Positions 47,037-60,400 of a DNA stretch of 64,000 nt are shown piece by piece. The notes below the pieces were generated by a model, which was given only the letters and a program-made list of their open reading frames with translations, was not told where the DNA came from and searched no databases. Source of the stretch: Ectocarpus siliculosus (Eukaryota > Sar > Phaeophyceae > Ectocarpales > Ectocarpaceae); the NCBI GenBank assembly GCA_000310025.1, contig FN649750.1:599077-663076 (forward strand). Direction: 5' to 3'. The translations under genes and the position numbers were made by a program. How positions within the stretch are numbered: the first letter of the stretch is position 1; every line of letters starts with the position of its first letter.

Positions 47037-47216
47037 ATGTTTTCGACGGTGAAGGCCCTGCTCACGGCATCCCGGCGGACGGCGAGGCAGTTGGCAGAAC
47101 GCCAGAAGCTAGAATCAGAGTTGGAGTCGGCCTACAAGTCGACGATGGCCGTATGGGGCGTCATCTTCATGGCCTCAGACCTGGGCATGGCCCTGGTCAT
47201 GGCGATGCTGATGTAG
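47037..47216 (+). CDS. Small single-TM protein, array unit 1 (59 aa)
   Basis: ATG at 47,037 to TAG at 47,214-47,216. Sequence order: a basic N-terminus (MFSTVKALLTASRRTARQ), a charged helix LAERQKLESELESAYKS, then a hydrophobic stretch MAVWGVIFMASDLGMALVMA. In sister units the frame continues past the stop position as RWWSKRQADR…VHALE to a donor-like GAG|GTATCG, so the TAG replaces an Arg codon and this unit is either a shortened protein or a damaged exon. An acceptor lies at 47,011-47,014. Function unknown. Confidence 0.45.
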   Translation: MFSTVKALLTASRRTARQLAERQKLESELESAYKSTMAVWGVIFMASDLGMALVMAMLM

Positions 47217-47664
47217 TGGTGCAGCATGCGCCAAGCGGACCATGAGTCCACCCTGGTTCACGCTCTCGAGGTATCGAGCTGTTTGTACTCTCGATACCTC
47301 GAGAGCGTCAATAATGGTGGACTCACGGTTGGCTTGACGCTTACGGCACCACCGCATCAGCATCACCATGGCCAGGGCCATGTCCAGAACCAAGGCCATG
47401 AATGATCCCCCATGCGGCCATCTCCTACTTGCAGGCCGACCCCAACTCTGATTCCAGCTTCTGGCGTTCTGCAAATTCCCTCGCCGCCCGCCAGGATGCC
47501 GGGAGTTGACAGAACGCCAGAAGCTGGAATCAGAGCTGGAATCGGCCGACACGCCGAAGACGGGTCATATTCGTGGCCGTAGTCCTGGGCATGGCCCTGT
47601 GCATGGCGATATTGATGCAGTGGTGCAGTATGCGCAAAGCGGACCGTGGGGCCGCCATGGTTCA

Positions 47665-47895
47665 CGCTCTCGAGGTATGTATCGATTCCTCGGGAGCGTG
47701 AACAATGGTGGACTCACGGTCGGGTTGACGCTTCGTCCACCACCGCATCAGCATTGCCACGGTCAAGGCCATGCCCAGGACCAAGTCCATGAACATGACG
47801 CCATACACGACCATCTGCGACTTGTAGGCCGACTCCATCTCCGATTCTAGCTTCTGGCGTTCTGCCAACTCCCCCGTCGCCCGCCGGAATGCTGG
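47665..47895 (-). CDS. Array unit 4, intact single-TM coding unit
   Basis: Minus-strand frame LAERQKLESEMESAYKSQ, then VVYGVMFMDLVLGMALTVAM (membrane) and LMRWWTKRQPDRESTIVHAP. No internal stop. Preceded on the minus strand by a relic of the unit-1 leader (GCATTCCGGCGGGCGACG). May be an exon without its neighbours. Confidence 0.4.
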
Positions 47896-48081
47896 GGTTG
47901 GCAGAACGCCAGAAGCTGGAATCAGAGCTGAAGTCAGCCTATTAGTCGGAGATGGCTGTATGGGGGATCACATTCATCACCTTGGTCCTGGACATGGCCC
48001 TGTGCATGGCCATGCTGACGCGGTGGTGCAGTAAGCGCGAAACGGAGCGCGGGTCCTCGCTTGTTCATCCTCTCGAGGTCT

Positions 48082-48296
48082 TGATACCTCGAGCGCGTGA
48101 ACCATGATGGACCCACGGGCGGCTTGACGCTTCGTCCACCAATGCATCAGCATCGCCATGGCCAGGGCCATGCCCAGGACCGAGGCGATAAACATGACGC
48201 CCCACACGACAATCTTCGACATGTCGGCCGACCCCAACTCTGATTCCAGCTTCTGGCGTTCTGCCAACCCCCTCGTCGCCCGCCGGGATCCCGGGA
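48082..48296 (-). CDS. Array unit 6, intact single-TM coding unit
   Basis: Minus-strand frame LAERQKLESELGSADMSK, VVWGVMFIASVLGMALAMAM, LMHWWTKRQAARGSIMVHAL, with no internal stop. Same architecture as units 1 and 4. Confidence 0.4.
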
Positions 48297-48490
48297 GTCG
48301 GCAGAACACCAGAAGCTGGAATCAGAGTTGGGGTCAGCCTGCAAGTCGAAGATGGCCGTATGGGGGATCATTCATGGCCTTGGTCCTGGGCATGGCCCTG
48401 GCCATAGTGGTTCTTCTGGTGCGGTGGTGCAGCAAACGCGAAGCGGACCGTGGGTCCACCCTTGTTCATCCTCTCGAGGTATCGAGGTTA

Positions 48491-49237
48491 GCGGTGGCCA
48501 CGGAAGCGGTCGTGCTTGCCGAGGCCCAGCGAGGCGTGAGTACTTTGTCCAGGGGTGCCGTAGCATGCACGTCAGGCGAAGCCAGGCCGATAAGGTCAGT
48601 GCAATCGAAACACACTCTTCCATCGATAATTCATGCTCATTTCTTATTAATATACTCTTGCCATTTGGCCGCATTGCTTCCACTCTGAACAGTTTGGAAC
48701 CCAGTCAGAGGGACTTGTTTTACGTTCGTTTGAATGGTTTGGAAAAGGTAATCCTGGTTCACATATGTTTCCCCTACTGCTTGGTTCGTGTGCCTCTTCC
48801 TTGAAGATGCTGCCTAGGAACGGCATCGCGGTTGTGGAACGTAGCAAAGGGTAGCGGGAGCAAGGTGCAGGGTCTGGCGTGCGGATTTCCAAGCCAAACA
48901 CTTTGTTTCTACGACATCTTCAACCGTTCCGGAAAAGGCTTCCACTTGCCCCTTGATAACCCTGTCAGCCGCCCCCTGTAGCATCCTATAATGTCCAGGT
49001 CTAAGAATTTCCGCGAGAGACACGGAAGCCTTTAGGACTTAAGAACCGTGAATATTGTAATCAACTTTCTTCACGTGGAAATCGATCATTTTCAGGGTTG
49101 TGCTTCAGAATAATCCACAGGACGGGGGTGGCCGACATGGTTACGAGGGGGGGAATGGAAGGTGAAGTCAAACGGATGAGGCCCTGTCACAGCTGCCTGC
49201 TTCTGGTATTCGACCCGTTTTAACATCTTGGTCGTTT
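48491..49237. other. No gene recognised
   Basis: Immediately after unit 7 the frame could continue as LAVATEAVVLAEAQRGV, a helical-looking segment, but the border is uncertain. Confidence 0.35.
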
Positions 49238-49436
49238 CTCTGCAAGTCATTTTCGACCAAGGCCGATCCAACGCCCGCCCTGTGGGCGTCTGCCCTAGTC
49301 TCGAAAATAGACGCATACAGGGCGAGCAATGCATTGGCGCAAGTCGAAAACGACGTCCAGAAAATGACCAAGATGGTAGCGCGGGCCGAAGTCCAGACGC
49401 AGACAAGTGCTGCGACAGCGTCTCACACGGTCTGAT
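49238..49436 (+). other. Exon-like coiled-coil segment
   Basis: After CTGCAAG the + frame reads SFSTKADPTPALWASALVSK, then ALAQVENDVQKMTKMVARAE and ends with a TGA. GC-rich and helical-looking; could be a downstream exon of the gene that supplied the 47-kb array. No family recognised. Confidence 0.3.
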
Positions 49437-50569
49437 TTTTGCACGACGGTGGGCGTTCAGCTCAGCGGAAACAATGCAGCTACATAACATCTCTGATGGT
49501 CTCCCGGTATGTTTTAACATCACTCTCACTCCCGAGTTTGTCGACGGCCGCACATCTACCCGCACCCCCACCTTCCAACGCTGCTATGCAGCACGAGCGC
49601 TTGGGGCTCCTCGAGGACATTCGCCACCCCACACCGCCACAAGCAGTGTGAAGGTGCCCCACCAACGTCGATGTCGCCGCCAAATGAATCGACCAATTTT
49701 GTTTGTAGACGGACGACAATAACGCGGGCATTTAAACGCATCTTTCCACCCACCAATTAAAAACCTGGCTCACCTTACTGACAAAACGCGACGACGAACC
49801 CACTGCTTCATATTCTACACCGGCCACGAACGAACTCCAAGTCATCAGGGAGCAACGACCACGATGATATCAGATCGATCACACGAGCAACAATCGCATT
49901 GTCAACCCAGAAACGCCCACCAATCAGCAAACGGCGACACGAACACATCGTTATCAACATCAAGAAACTCATCAAGTCAACGGAGCGCCTCACTAGGACG
50001 TATGGAGGGATCATCCAGCGATCTAGAAACCTACACCCTAAGCAACACAATGTACCCCTCCCACACGAGACAAATCAGCATGTGTGAATAAAATTAACTG
50101 AGGTGAGATCGCCACTATCTTGGTCATCAACGACGAAACTATTACCTTGATTATTACAGGAGCGGTAGATCCCATCGGGCAAAACCGAATTCACCAATAG
50201 TTATATGGCGGGCACAACGTCTTCCAATTGACCAATGGATAATGAGGGCACATGTCTTCGAGTGGTAGATATTTCCCGGCCAGCGAAGAGGCTAAGCACG
50301 ACAACAAAAGCGGCCAACGCTTACCTTTCCCAACGACCACCACTCCCAAAGGAAGGAACGTTTACCGATACCGTGGAGGTCCCTGTGTAGTGCGGGTTGC
50401 CGGTATAGTGCAGGTGATTCCGTCGGGCATACACTGAACTGCCAAGTCATTCTGTACTTTGACTAGTGCTCTAACAGGGACCTCTACTGTATGGTCAAAC
50501 GAACGACTCCATGAAATCCAATCCAACCAACCGGCCCTACCACACCAACGACCAGTGCGTTTCAAACAA
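49437..50569. other. No gene recognised
   Basis: 3' flank of UBA2 on the minus strand; a 3' UTR may extend here but no terminator motif is defined. Confidence 0.4.
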
Positions 50570-50865
50570 TCACGTCGTCTTGGCCCTCTTGGGAACAGCA
50601 GCAGCGCCGTTGCTGGAGCTAGAACCAACGCCTCCTTCCACTTTCTCGTCCCCGTTCTCCTCCGCCGGTCGTTTCTTGGAGCCACCCTCGCCGCCACCGC
50701 TCGCATCGTGCTTCTCCTTGTCCGTGGTCGCCATTGGCGCGACTCCTCCCTCCACCGAGTTTGTCGCATTGGCGGTGTCTGAAGATGCTGGTGCTGCTGA
50801 CTTGGTGGTTGTTGTTGTGCTCGGCGGCTGGTTATCCGTCATGAACACCACGTCATCATCCATGA

Positions 50866-50908
<43 letters not shown>

Positions 50909-51446
50909 AGATCGATCGCGTCCAGCACGGGGCGTTGTGAAACATTAGCGCGTCAACATCATTTCCCAACAGCGGTTCGCGAGGTGGTCATACTACTTGT
51001 GCAAACATTTGTTTGTAGAGCAGAGGCGTGTCGGAGAAATAGACGCATGCCGGGGGGGTAATACGCATGCGGGGAAACTAGACGCAGAGGACGTCTCGAG
51101 CATTGATCGTCTCCGTCTCCATCGTGGACCAGCATGGCAAAGAGCGAAAAAATGCATGGAGAAGTGCATGGAGAAATGCAGGCCCCACTGTACGTCTTGG
51201 AGCTCGGCACGCACGGGCTAGGGTAAGACACTACATCAACAACAGGAAGCGGTTTTCAATATCTACACGCCAACATACCAACACCATATACCCCCGCGCG
51301 CAGGAGCACCCAGAAAAACACCAACAACGTGCCACCATCATCAGTAGTGCGGACGACGACCAGCGGCACGTACAACCGTACTATTATAATAATACGATGG
51401 GACACCAAACGCAAAGACAACAACCACCAAACTTACCATCAGAGCC

Positions 51447-51488
<42 letters not shown>

Positions 51489-54400
51489 CCGCAGCAAGTG
51501 CCCACCTGCGCCACCCGCCGCCTTCCCGTTGGCGGTTGCACCTCCTTCATCTCCTCCTCCGTTCGGCTTGACAGCGTCGGCGTCGGCAGTCGGACGGGCT
51601 TTCGCATCGCCCGATATCGTGAATCCCTCAGGCACCTTGGTAGGAAGGGACATCCAGAAACGAATTCACAACCATTACATGTGTTGCTGTTTCTCTTTGA
51701 CCGTGAATCCCTCAGGCACCTCTGGCACCTTGGGATTGAAGGGGCATCACTCAGAAATAAAACCCATTCCGCGGCAATTTTTCAAGCGTTGTCTTTCTGT
51801 GTGATCGTGAATCCCTCGGGCACGTTGGGATGGAGGGAAGGAACATCATTCCGAAATGAATGTACTCACATCGTTGCATGCGGTGCGTTTATCTGTAATC
51901 GTGAATCACTTGAGCACCTTGGGACAGAAGGGACATCATTCCAAAATGAAACGTGATGATGTTACCGTTGCACGGTGTTTTGCACTGTGATCGTGAAGGG
52001 TAGGGACAATCATGTAGAAACGAAACATTTGTACAACATTTACTGCGTTGTCTATCTCTGTTTTCTCGGATCGTATGCATAGCAACATGATACCTTCTCC
52101 AAGCACCACAGGCCAGTCTGTCACTTGCTTCACGTGGATCAAGGGTGACTGATTCCGGTCTCCGTCCGTCACTCGTCCTTGCCTACCGCGTTCCTACGAG
52201 GGGCCGGTGTCATTTCACAAAAATACCAGCACGCCTCGCGAATGCCACACAAGAAAACAACCATGGCAGAGACAACAAGGAATTTAATCGCATCCCCGAA
52301 GGGAGTGCAATCCCACCCGGCTGGCGGGGACGATACCCTTTAATGTCGAAAACTGAGCCGTTCCTCCAACGGACGGTGGGACATGATGCGGAAAAAAAAA
52401 GGGAAAAAAAAAAAGAGCACTTTCGGTGCCCTCAAGGCTTGGGGGGAAGCGCTGCTGGCAGCCGTTGTGCTAGCGGCAGCTCGGGTAACACAAACACGGG
52501 CATTACACAAAACCGTCAAAAGATTACTACAGCCTGCTGCACTGCTGTCAAACAAAAACGCCATCTCATAGTACGGGCAGAAGGAGGTACTGGGCAGAGA
52601 GAACGGAACGGTTTTTAATGTGAAGACAACACAACAACAAAATCATATTGCAGCTCGAACAAGATGGCATGGAAAAACGAGATCGGGTACAATACCGTCA
52701 GAATGGCTACAATACGTGCTGCAATGTCGTACGTACGTACACTGTACCTTGTCCTCGTCGATGGGGGGCCATTACGACTACTGCAACACCGAATACGTAG
52801 CATATTGTACCTCCTCCTCGTCGAAGGTCTTGTGGAAGATGTTGAGCTTGACCGTGAGGTCCTGTGAGAAGTCCTCCACCTCTACCGCGGTATCGTCCTT
52901 GATGCCTCCTCCAGGGAGATCCTGAAAAAAAAACAAAAAAAACGGGTTCAGTCCTACGTGATTGTAGGAATACCGTCCATAAAAAAAAATAAAAACTGAG
53001 AGAGGCAAAAGGAATCGGGATATACTCTGAAATTGTATGCATACGAAAAATTGTCCTAGTGACTCGGGGGAAAAGAAACAGGTCGTCTCCGCTGTCACTT
53101 GGTCTTCACAAACTCAGAAAATAATCAATATACAAAATCACCCCATAGATGTTTGTTGTATGAATACTGAACAAGATAATAAAAATGGTTTCATGCAAAA
53201 AAAACGGAATATCTTCTCCGTGATTGCAAACGGACTTTACAATGTAAACAAAATAGTAGGAACGGTGAAAAAATCATTTCGGCAGCAAAGCCAAAGACGG
53301 TGTTGTCTGCTCCGTCAGACTCGGCAAAACGAAATCCGGTAGGTTACATAAGACACCACACCCAGAGGACCGATTGGCAAAAAACCGAACGCTCTGCAGC
53401 ACGGCCAGCAGCGTTGCCGAAAATGGTGACCTTGGAACCGTTTCACATCGAGAGCCTGCCGAAAATGTCTCGTTTCATACTGCTCATCCTCATCAAGAAC
53501 GTCGTCGATCTTTGACAATCGGTCCAGGGGGTGTGGTATCTTACGTCACTTACAGTACTTGGATTCACACAGCGACAACCATATGATATAGGCCAACAAC
53601 GATAGGTGACACCTTGAGCAACTTGGTTAGGGCGACCACCAGACGGTGCTGGTGCTGTCAGAAGCGGCAGAAAAGAAATAAACAATCCGCTGAACATCAC
53701 GAAACAGGCCAAGAATGATTCCTTTCACCTTGAGCAGCTTGGTGAGGTTGACCACCAGACGGTCGTCCGCCCCGTCTCCCTCCTCGTACAGCGTAGTCGC
53801 ACCGAGTCCGACGGTGGGCTCGTTCACCCCCAGCCTTTGCTTCAGTACTCTCTCCACGAGATCTGCAAGGGTAAGGGTCTCCGTGTCCAGGCACAGCTCC
53901 AGCTGTGGATCGGAGAAACGACAAGGCATCAGTCGCGACGACAGCATATGTGGTTTATATAGAATGTAAATGTAACCAAAAAGCCAAAATGGCTAATTAC
54001 TTGTATTGTTTTCAATCATCATTGACCCTGCGCCTGAACCTCCTAAATGTTGTATGCCCGTGGGCCGAGTATTCGGCTTTTCTCTCACCGAAACAATTTT
54101 TTTTCGCTTTTCCGTTTGGCGACGCCAAATGCTGTTTTGACCTGATAATTAACAGCGAGAGGGAATCCTGCAATACTCGATGCCACGAACGAGCTGGCTC
54201 TTGCGGTTCAGTACACACCCGTGCACAGGACACATCCATCGACTTGTCGGACAGTTTTTCAAATCGGCGGGTCGGACCCCATCAAACCCTCGAACAAAAT
54301 CGACTTTGGTGAGGCAGATATAGCCGATGCAGACTACTGTTTATTGAAACCGTCGAATTTGCCAGAGGCGTTTTCTTTTTTTTTCTCCTATATATCGGGG

Positions 54401-57400
54401 TATCAGACTGGGAGAGTCCTCTGAAGGAGGCACTTTTTCGGAGAGTTTACGTGCAAGGAGAAGGCCCGCTGGGCAGCTTGGAATAGCAGAACTGCACAAC
54501 AGTAGTAGGTGAACTCAGAGAGAGGTTTATTGAGGATTGGCGAGGTTGGGAGGCCAAGAAGTTGCGTTCTTTCTCTTTCTTGGAGCCGAGAGCAGGGGCT
54601 GGAGCGGAGACCAGCACGCACGCGCTTCACCCAGCCGCCATCGACGGCGGCTGAGGCAGGGCTGAGTCATCAAATTGGACGCGACGGCAGCGTGAACTCA
54701 CCGGTACGTCTGGTATGTTTCTAGAAGAGCGACATGCCAGGTACGGCGAAGCCATACTCATGCCGATGGCAAGCAACGCCTCTTGGGTGTTCCTTCTTGG
54801 TACTTGGTCCACCATTGCCCACCGAGAGAAAAACACAACCACGGCTGACAAACGGCATGGTGGTAGTGTGCAAGACACACGCACACCGGGGTACTGGTTC
54901 GAATTGCAGACCTGGCGCGTACACGCACATGCGATGCAACTTGCTGCTGCGAGGTCACCAGTGTCCATCGCGGCCGTCGGTTAGTGACTCAGCCGCAGAC
55001 CAACATTTCTCGCATACAGCAGTTGTGCGCGAAAATTGTTGCCAAGTGGGGTTTCATCCCGCTTGGCTGTCGACAGCAGTCGAAGAGTAACGGAGCGGAA
55101 TGGTACACCCAGACTATGAGCTAATGATTCAAACTTGCATAGTCGTACAGTTCGCCGTTTTGGAATGCAATACATGAATAACACAGCTGTCGGCCCACGG
55201 GCCGACCGGCACAAGCTCGTAGGTGTTTTGGATGTCATCGCTGAACAACAGGTTCTTGCGCATAGATACGCTGTGCAGACGCATGATCCATCATGCGCTT
55301 GCAGCCGCCGATATGCGGGACATTTTGCCGACGGAGGCTGCTCGTATCAACCCCTCGGCTGCCGACACCCGTCGAAGAACAGCGGGGCAACTAATCACTC
55401 TGAGGATGAGCAACAGCTTGGAAAAAAAAAATACATATATATATAGTAAACTTGAACATCTGCGTATCCATCTCTTTCCAGGGACGTGCAGACGTAGACA
55501 GCAGTTGTGCGGGAAGTTGCCCTCGAAGGGCCGCTCTTGCAACCCGCTCGGCTGTCAAAACCGTCGATCAGCGGCCGCGCCAGAGTAACCCACACAACGA
55601 GTTGCTGATTCCAAATGTGCACCATACTTGTATTGCCCTCGTGGTGCGCCGATCAACACAGCTGTCAACGAAGAACCTTTCACGTTGACAGGCCGTTTTC
55701 GATCGAGAAGCTGCGCTACCGAAATTACTGAGCCAAACCATGCGCACGTTTTGCCGTTGTGGAATAAGCGGCAACTGTCGACATAGCCGTCGGACAGCAG
55801 TAGAGGCACTCACCAGTGTCACGATGTTGTTAGGAGATGACTTTCATGATGGCGAATGCCAATGTCTCTACATGCTTCACCAGAGTAGTGCGAGTGAGGT
55901 TTGGATCGTCACCCTCGGCGATGTACATCCGTACGCGGACGGGGTCACGCGCCTGGGGCTACTTCGTCAGCGGCTTCAGGAAGGAACTGGCACGATCCGC
56001 ACCCGCTGTCGCCAACACTGTCGACGATGAACGACGCTGCCACCTTCAGTGTGATGGCGTACATGCTCAACGAGGACCTCGGCCAGTGGAAATCCACGTG
56101 GTTCACCAGGGCTCTGGCGTTCAAGAAGCAGCACCCGACGCCGCAGCACGCCGAGTTCATGCCGCCCGTGGTTGGGCCTCAGTGGAGCATCACCAGGAAT
56201 TTCATCGTCGCTTCTGGGGGGCTGCGAAACCACTCGATCATGTCTCCGACCAAGCGTCCCCGCTCGGGGAATTCCGTCCACCGCCGGTGTTTCATGCAGG
56301 ACAGACCGGGGAGTGTACACGCCGCAATCATCTATGGGACCATGCCAAGAACCTCAACCGCCGCACAAGCGCTGGGAACGGAAGCGCTGGCGGTGCTCTC
56401 GGGATACGGGCACGGGAGGCGGAGAGCGGGGTGGAGCTATTAGTGGCGAACGACGCCGCGGTGGCCGCGGGGGCGGCAGCGGCAGCAGCGGAGGAAGCCG
56501 AGGCAGAGGCGGAGCTGGCACCGGCGGTGTTAGCCGCAGTGGCGGAGTCCATAGGGATATGGGCTCTACCACGAGGCGGGGCCATCCCCTATATCAGCCA
56601 GTAGCGAGCGTCTTCACGGGATGCGGCGCATGAAAGGACGAGATTGACGCCCAGCAGGAAGACAGGCGTGGTTGAGATCTTGCGGGCGGGCGACGTAGCC
56701 CTGTATCAGTTATCCCACGCTACAGACTCTCAATCCACCCGGGCAGCAAATGATACAGCGGCAGCAAAGAGCACGAGATTGTCGGAGACACGTCACGGCC
56801 GGTTTGAGTGCATGCTTGAAACTCTGTGCACGCTTCCCATGCCGCCAGTAGACGTAACGGGAGTCCGGCATTGGTTCGGTGAGGTGAAAGCGTTCCCAAA
56901 CATTGATCTATTGGTGAAAATAATCAGTGAGGGCGCTCCCGGGGCAGTGACCGGGGCAGGGGATTGACGCGCCTCGATCGAGTACGGGAACCATGATTTA
57001 GTGCGATGGTTTTCGCCGGAAACAGTGTCCACAGTCCGGAGGATGTGCTGACGGGGCGGACGTTTGTGTTTTCTCGGGAAGCGGCCGAGAAAATTGCCGA
57101 CACGCGAGTGTCGACTCGAGTGTCGCCAATCACGGTGGCACTTTCTACATCCAAAGTTCGGATATTCCAATTCATCTAACGCTGTTGTCCGGGCGGGGGT
57201 GAACGAAGATACCGACACCTCGGCGGTTCCGGAATGTAAGATAGGACACGTCCTTCGCGATGTTCGATGGCGTTGCATGGTACAGCTGAGGCAACCGCGC
57301 ACGGCACCCCCCCCCTCCAATCTGGCTTGCGAAAATTGACACTAAAGGCGCGTTCCGTCAGGTGTCTGTCGACGAAAAGGAGAAGTTCAGCAATGCTTCC

Positions 57401-60400
57401 AGGATCTTGAAATTATAGACCGATTCTCCAGTTTGGGTGGATTAGCTCCCCGGCGTTGTGGGGCGTGCGCGCTTCCACCGCAGAACACGCACACATGAAC
57501 ACAACTGTAACGTCCGCAGTGATCACCCCGGAAGGTCGGGGAAGACACTAGAGCCACCCCGACGAAACCGAAGCGCGCGGGAGGATGCCGCCGGGTCACC
57601 TTTTTTCCTCGGGGTTCTGGGGGGCTCTGCTGTGTGCGTGTACGTGCCTGCGCGTACGATGCGCTATTCGCAGATTTTGAGAGCTTCTTGCAGGGGAGGC
57701 GATGTCTGCGCGCTACTAGTTCATTTACGTCTGATAGATTTCGCTGATTCGGTAACCGCAGCGCGCGCAAGCCTCCTCTCTTTTCCTAGGAAGAAAACCA
57801 CGTCGAGAGATACGTGCATGGAAATACTAGGATGGGTGGTCGATACCGTGGCGATGACGATTTTGGTGTCACACGACAAGGTTGCGCATTTGCCGGCGAT
57901 GTTGGCGGAGGGTCCGGTAGAGAGGCGGATAGCCACTGTGAAGGAGGTGCGGTCGTTATCGGGCAAGTTGCTCCACCGCATAAGTGAATCAACTTGCCCA
58001 AGAACGACCGCACCTCCTTCACAATGGCTCCCCGTCTCCCTACCGGGCACTCCGCCAACATCGCGGGCACTTGCGCAACCTTGTCGTGTGACACCAAAAT
58101 CGCCATCGCCACGGTATCGATCACCCATCCTAGCATTTCCATGCACGCATCCCACGACGTGGTTTTCTCTCAAGGAAAAAAGGGGAGGCTTACCCGCAAA
58201 TATCGGGCAGCAAAGGAACCTACTGTAGGCCGGGTGCTTTGATTCGGTTGCTTGGGTGCTTAGAACGCGGAGCGAGTGGCGTTTCAGGGAGAAGCACATC
58301 AAGTGCGTGGCCAACACGTTCGCTGATCAATAGGCATCACGTGATCCAATGGACGAGCCCAGCATATCATGAAGCAACTCAAAATGAGTGACCACCTTGC
58401 ACAAGAAATCGCTAAACAATACCAACGTCTAGAGTGAATGAAGTAAATGCCAGAGCGATAGTCCCGTTTGTTGTGAAGCGACACAACCATGGGTATCTTT
58501 ACCGCAAATAATAACCACAGGATCGAAGCGCAAAATAGCGACTCACCATCACGTGACTCATCAAAGATATGAAGCAATCCAACATGAGTGAACACCTAAA
58601 AAAAACTAGTATTTATACCAATCATGTGATTCAATGAACGAGCTCATGCAGCTGACGCACAGGATGAAGCCAACATGAGTGAACACCCATAAAAAAATAA
58701 GAACGTGATACAAGGAATAACGCACACAATTAAGCAACCTGACGCGGGTGAGCTTCGTTCGGGAGAGCATCGACAACTAGCAAAAACACTACAACACCTT
58801 GAGCAAATGAAGGAACGGCCTGGGTCAAACAATCGGGTATCGTGAAGAAAGCTTCTCGCGCTGCCAATCGATTCTTTGGCCCCCGGCGCATGAGGAACCG
58901 ATACGAACTAGGTGAGGGCTCAGAAACACGACGATTCCTAGCACAAAATACCCACAGATCGCTAGGCCCAGCGTTAAAGTTCATAGCGGGTTGAACACAA
59001 AGACCACAAGCAGTGCGATGTTTCCGTGCCATTTGCACAAGGAACGTCCATGAGGACAAACGTCATCACCCAAAAACGAATGCTCCAACAATGACATACA
59101 AAGCAGCCCGAACTTCACACCGGCAGAGCTGGGGCGTATCCGAGCACACGCGAACGCGGGCCATCACATTCCGCAATGAACCGAGACAAGGCCCAACCAA
59201 GACCTTAGAAATGCTTCGATTGATAGGCATGTCAGTCCGAGAGGCATGCCAGGCTTCTTCCACCAGAAAAAAAAATCACAAAGAGAAAATACGTATTTCG
59301 ACAAGCAAGCGGTCAGATGTCACTTCGGGAGCAACGACTCCGCCATCATTCAAAAACTGAAAAACTACCAAAACCACCCACAAAAACAAAACACTCGTTA
59401 AACCAAAAATATTCATACCAAGAGAGCACATAATCAAACTGGTGTAGAGTGACGTTCTTATGCGAGTGAAGTGAATTCTGCAAGAAGCAGGACTCACCGT
59501 GCTGGTGTTGCACACGAAGCAGCTCTTGGCAGGTTTCTCCAGCGGGGTCGGCAGCAAGTACAGACCTTTCCGGGTGGGCTCTCGCAGGCAGTACGTGTAA
59601 CGGCACGCCTCGCCGATGGCAACTCCTCCCTTGAGGATCTTCAACGCCTCCATAACCTTTTAAACAACCAACACAAAGTAGAGCTACGTTTGTAGACGGT
59701 GTTAAAGAAGCAAGATCGCTTCGATCAACGCCTCCATCACCTCTCAACCAACACGAAATAGGGTTACTGGTTTCATGTGGAAGAGGCAATAGCGGGACCT
59801 TCAACGTCCCCGTACTGTTCGACCAACGATAGTACAGAACAGCTTTAAACTTCCATTTCCTGTTAGGGGTCTTCCCAGGCGGCAGGTAGTAAGGGATCTC
59901 CACGAACTGCTCGCCAGCATCCCCTATCACAATTTCCGGATTGTCTTCTGCTGGATCCAGAACGCTCGTTACTCTTGACATAATCATACCAAGAAGTTCA
60001 TTGCTCCACAACCGTGGAGAAGCGGAGGGTGCGTTTGAAACGTCCCCTCCCAATCCTTCACTGACAGTACCTTCCCGCTCAAGACAAAAAGAGAGCAGTC
60101 GTCAGGCGCAACAGGACAAACGGCAACATCTAGAAAGCGAGCTGCTCTCGCATTACAAAAAAACCAAAGGCCGGAAATCAAGTGATACCTTCGTTCGGTT
60201 GTTCGCACGTTGACAGCCTAAGAAACACTCCGAAGTAAAGAAATCTGTGAACAATCTTGTTTCCCGCAAATGAATCCCAGAAATACTTGGACCGTGGATA
60301 TGCCATAAAGGGATCAGCAGTATTTGCAGCCGCTGCCGCAGCAGCAGGAGCACACATGGTGAGCAGCATTCACCGCAATTCGCTAACAGCTTGCAGACGG

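Larger units (their letters stand above)
47015..48490. repeat. Seven-copy array of a coding unit in alternating orientation
   Basis: Units of about 190-215 bp with anchors GGCAGAACGCCAGAAGCT (start) and CACGCTCTCGAGGTAT (end): + 47,091-47,280; - 47,288-47,503; + 47,505-47,680; - 47,686-47,895; + 47,896-48,080; - 48,082-48,296; + 48,297-48,490. Orientation alternates strictly, so every junction is head-to-head or tail-to-tail. Reading frames: units 4 and 6 intact, unit 1 intact through the membrane segment, unit 5 has one TAG, units 2, 3 and 7 have frameshifts. Confidence 0.9.

Noticed and set aside
48158-48688. 176-codon ORF spanning array units 6 and 7
   Set aside because: A hybrid of an antisense unit and a frameshifted sense unit; the conserved membrane frame is interrupted.
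55837-56604. 255-codon single-frame ORF
   Set aside because: Codon composition shows the coding frame changes near 56,028; the 3' half of this frame is a shadow of the true one, so I annotate a frameshifted gag-like remnant instead.
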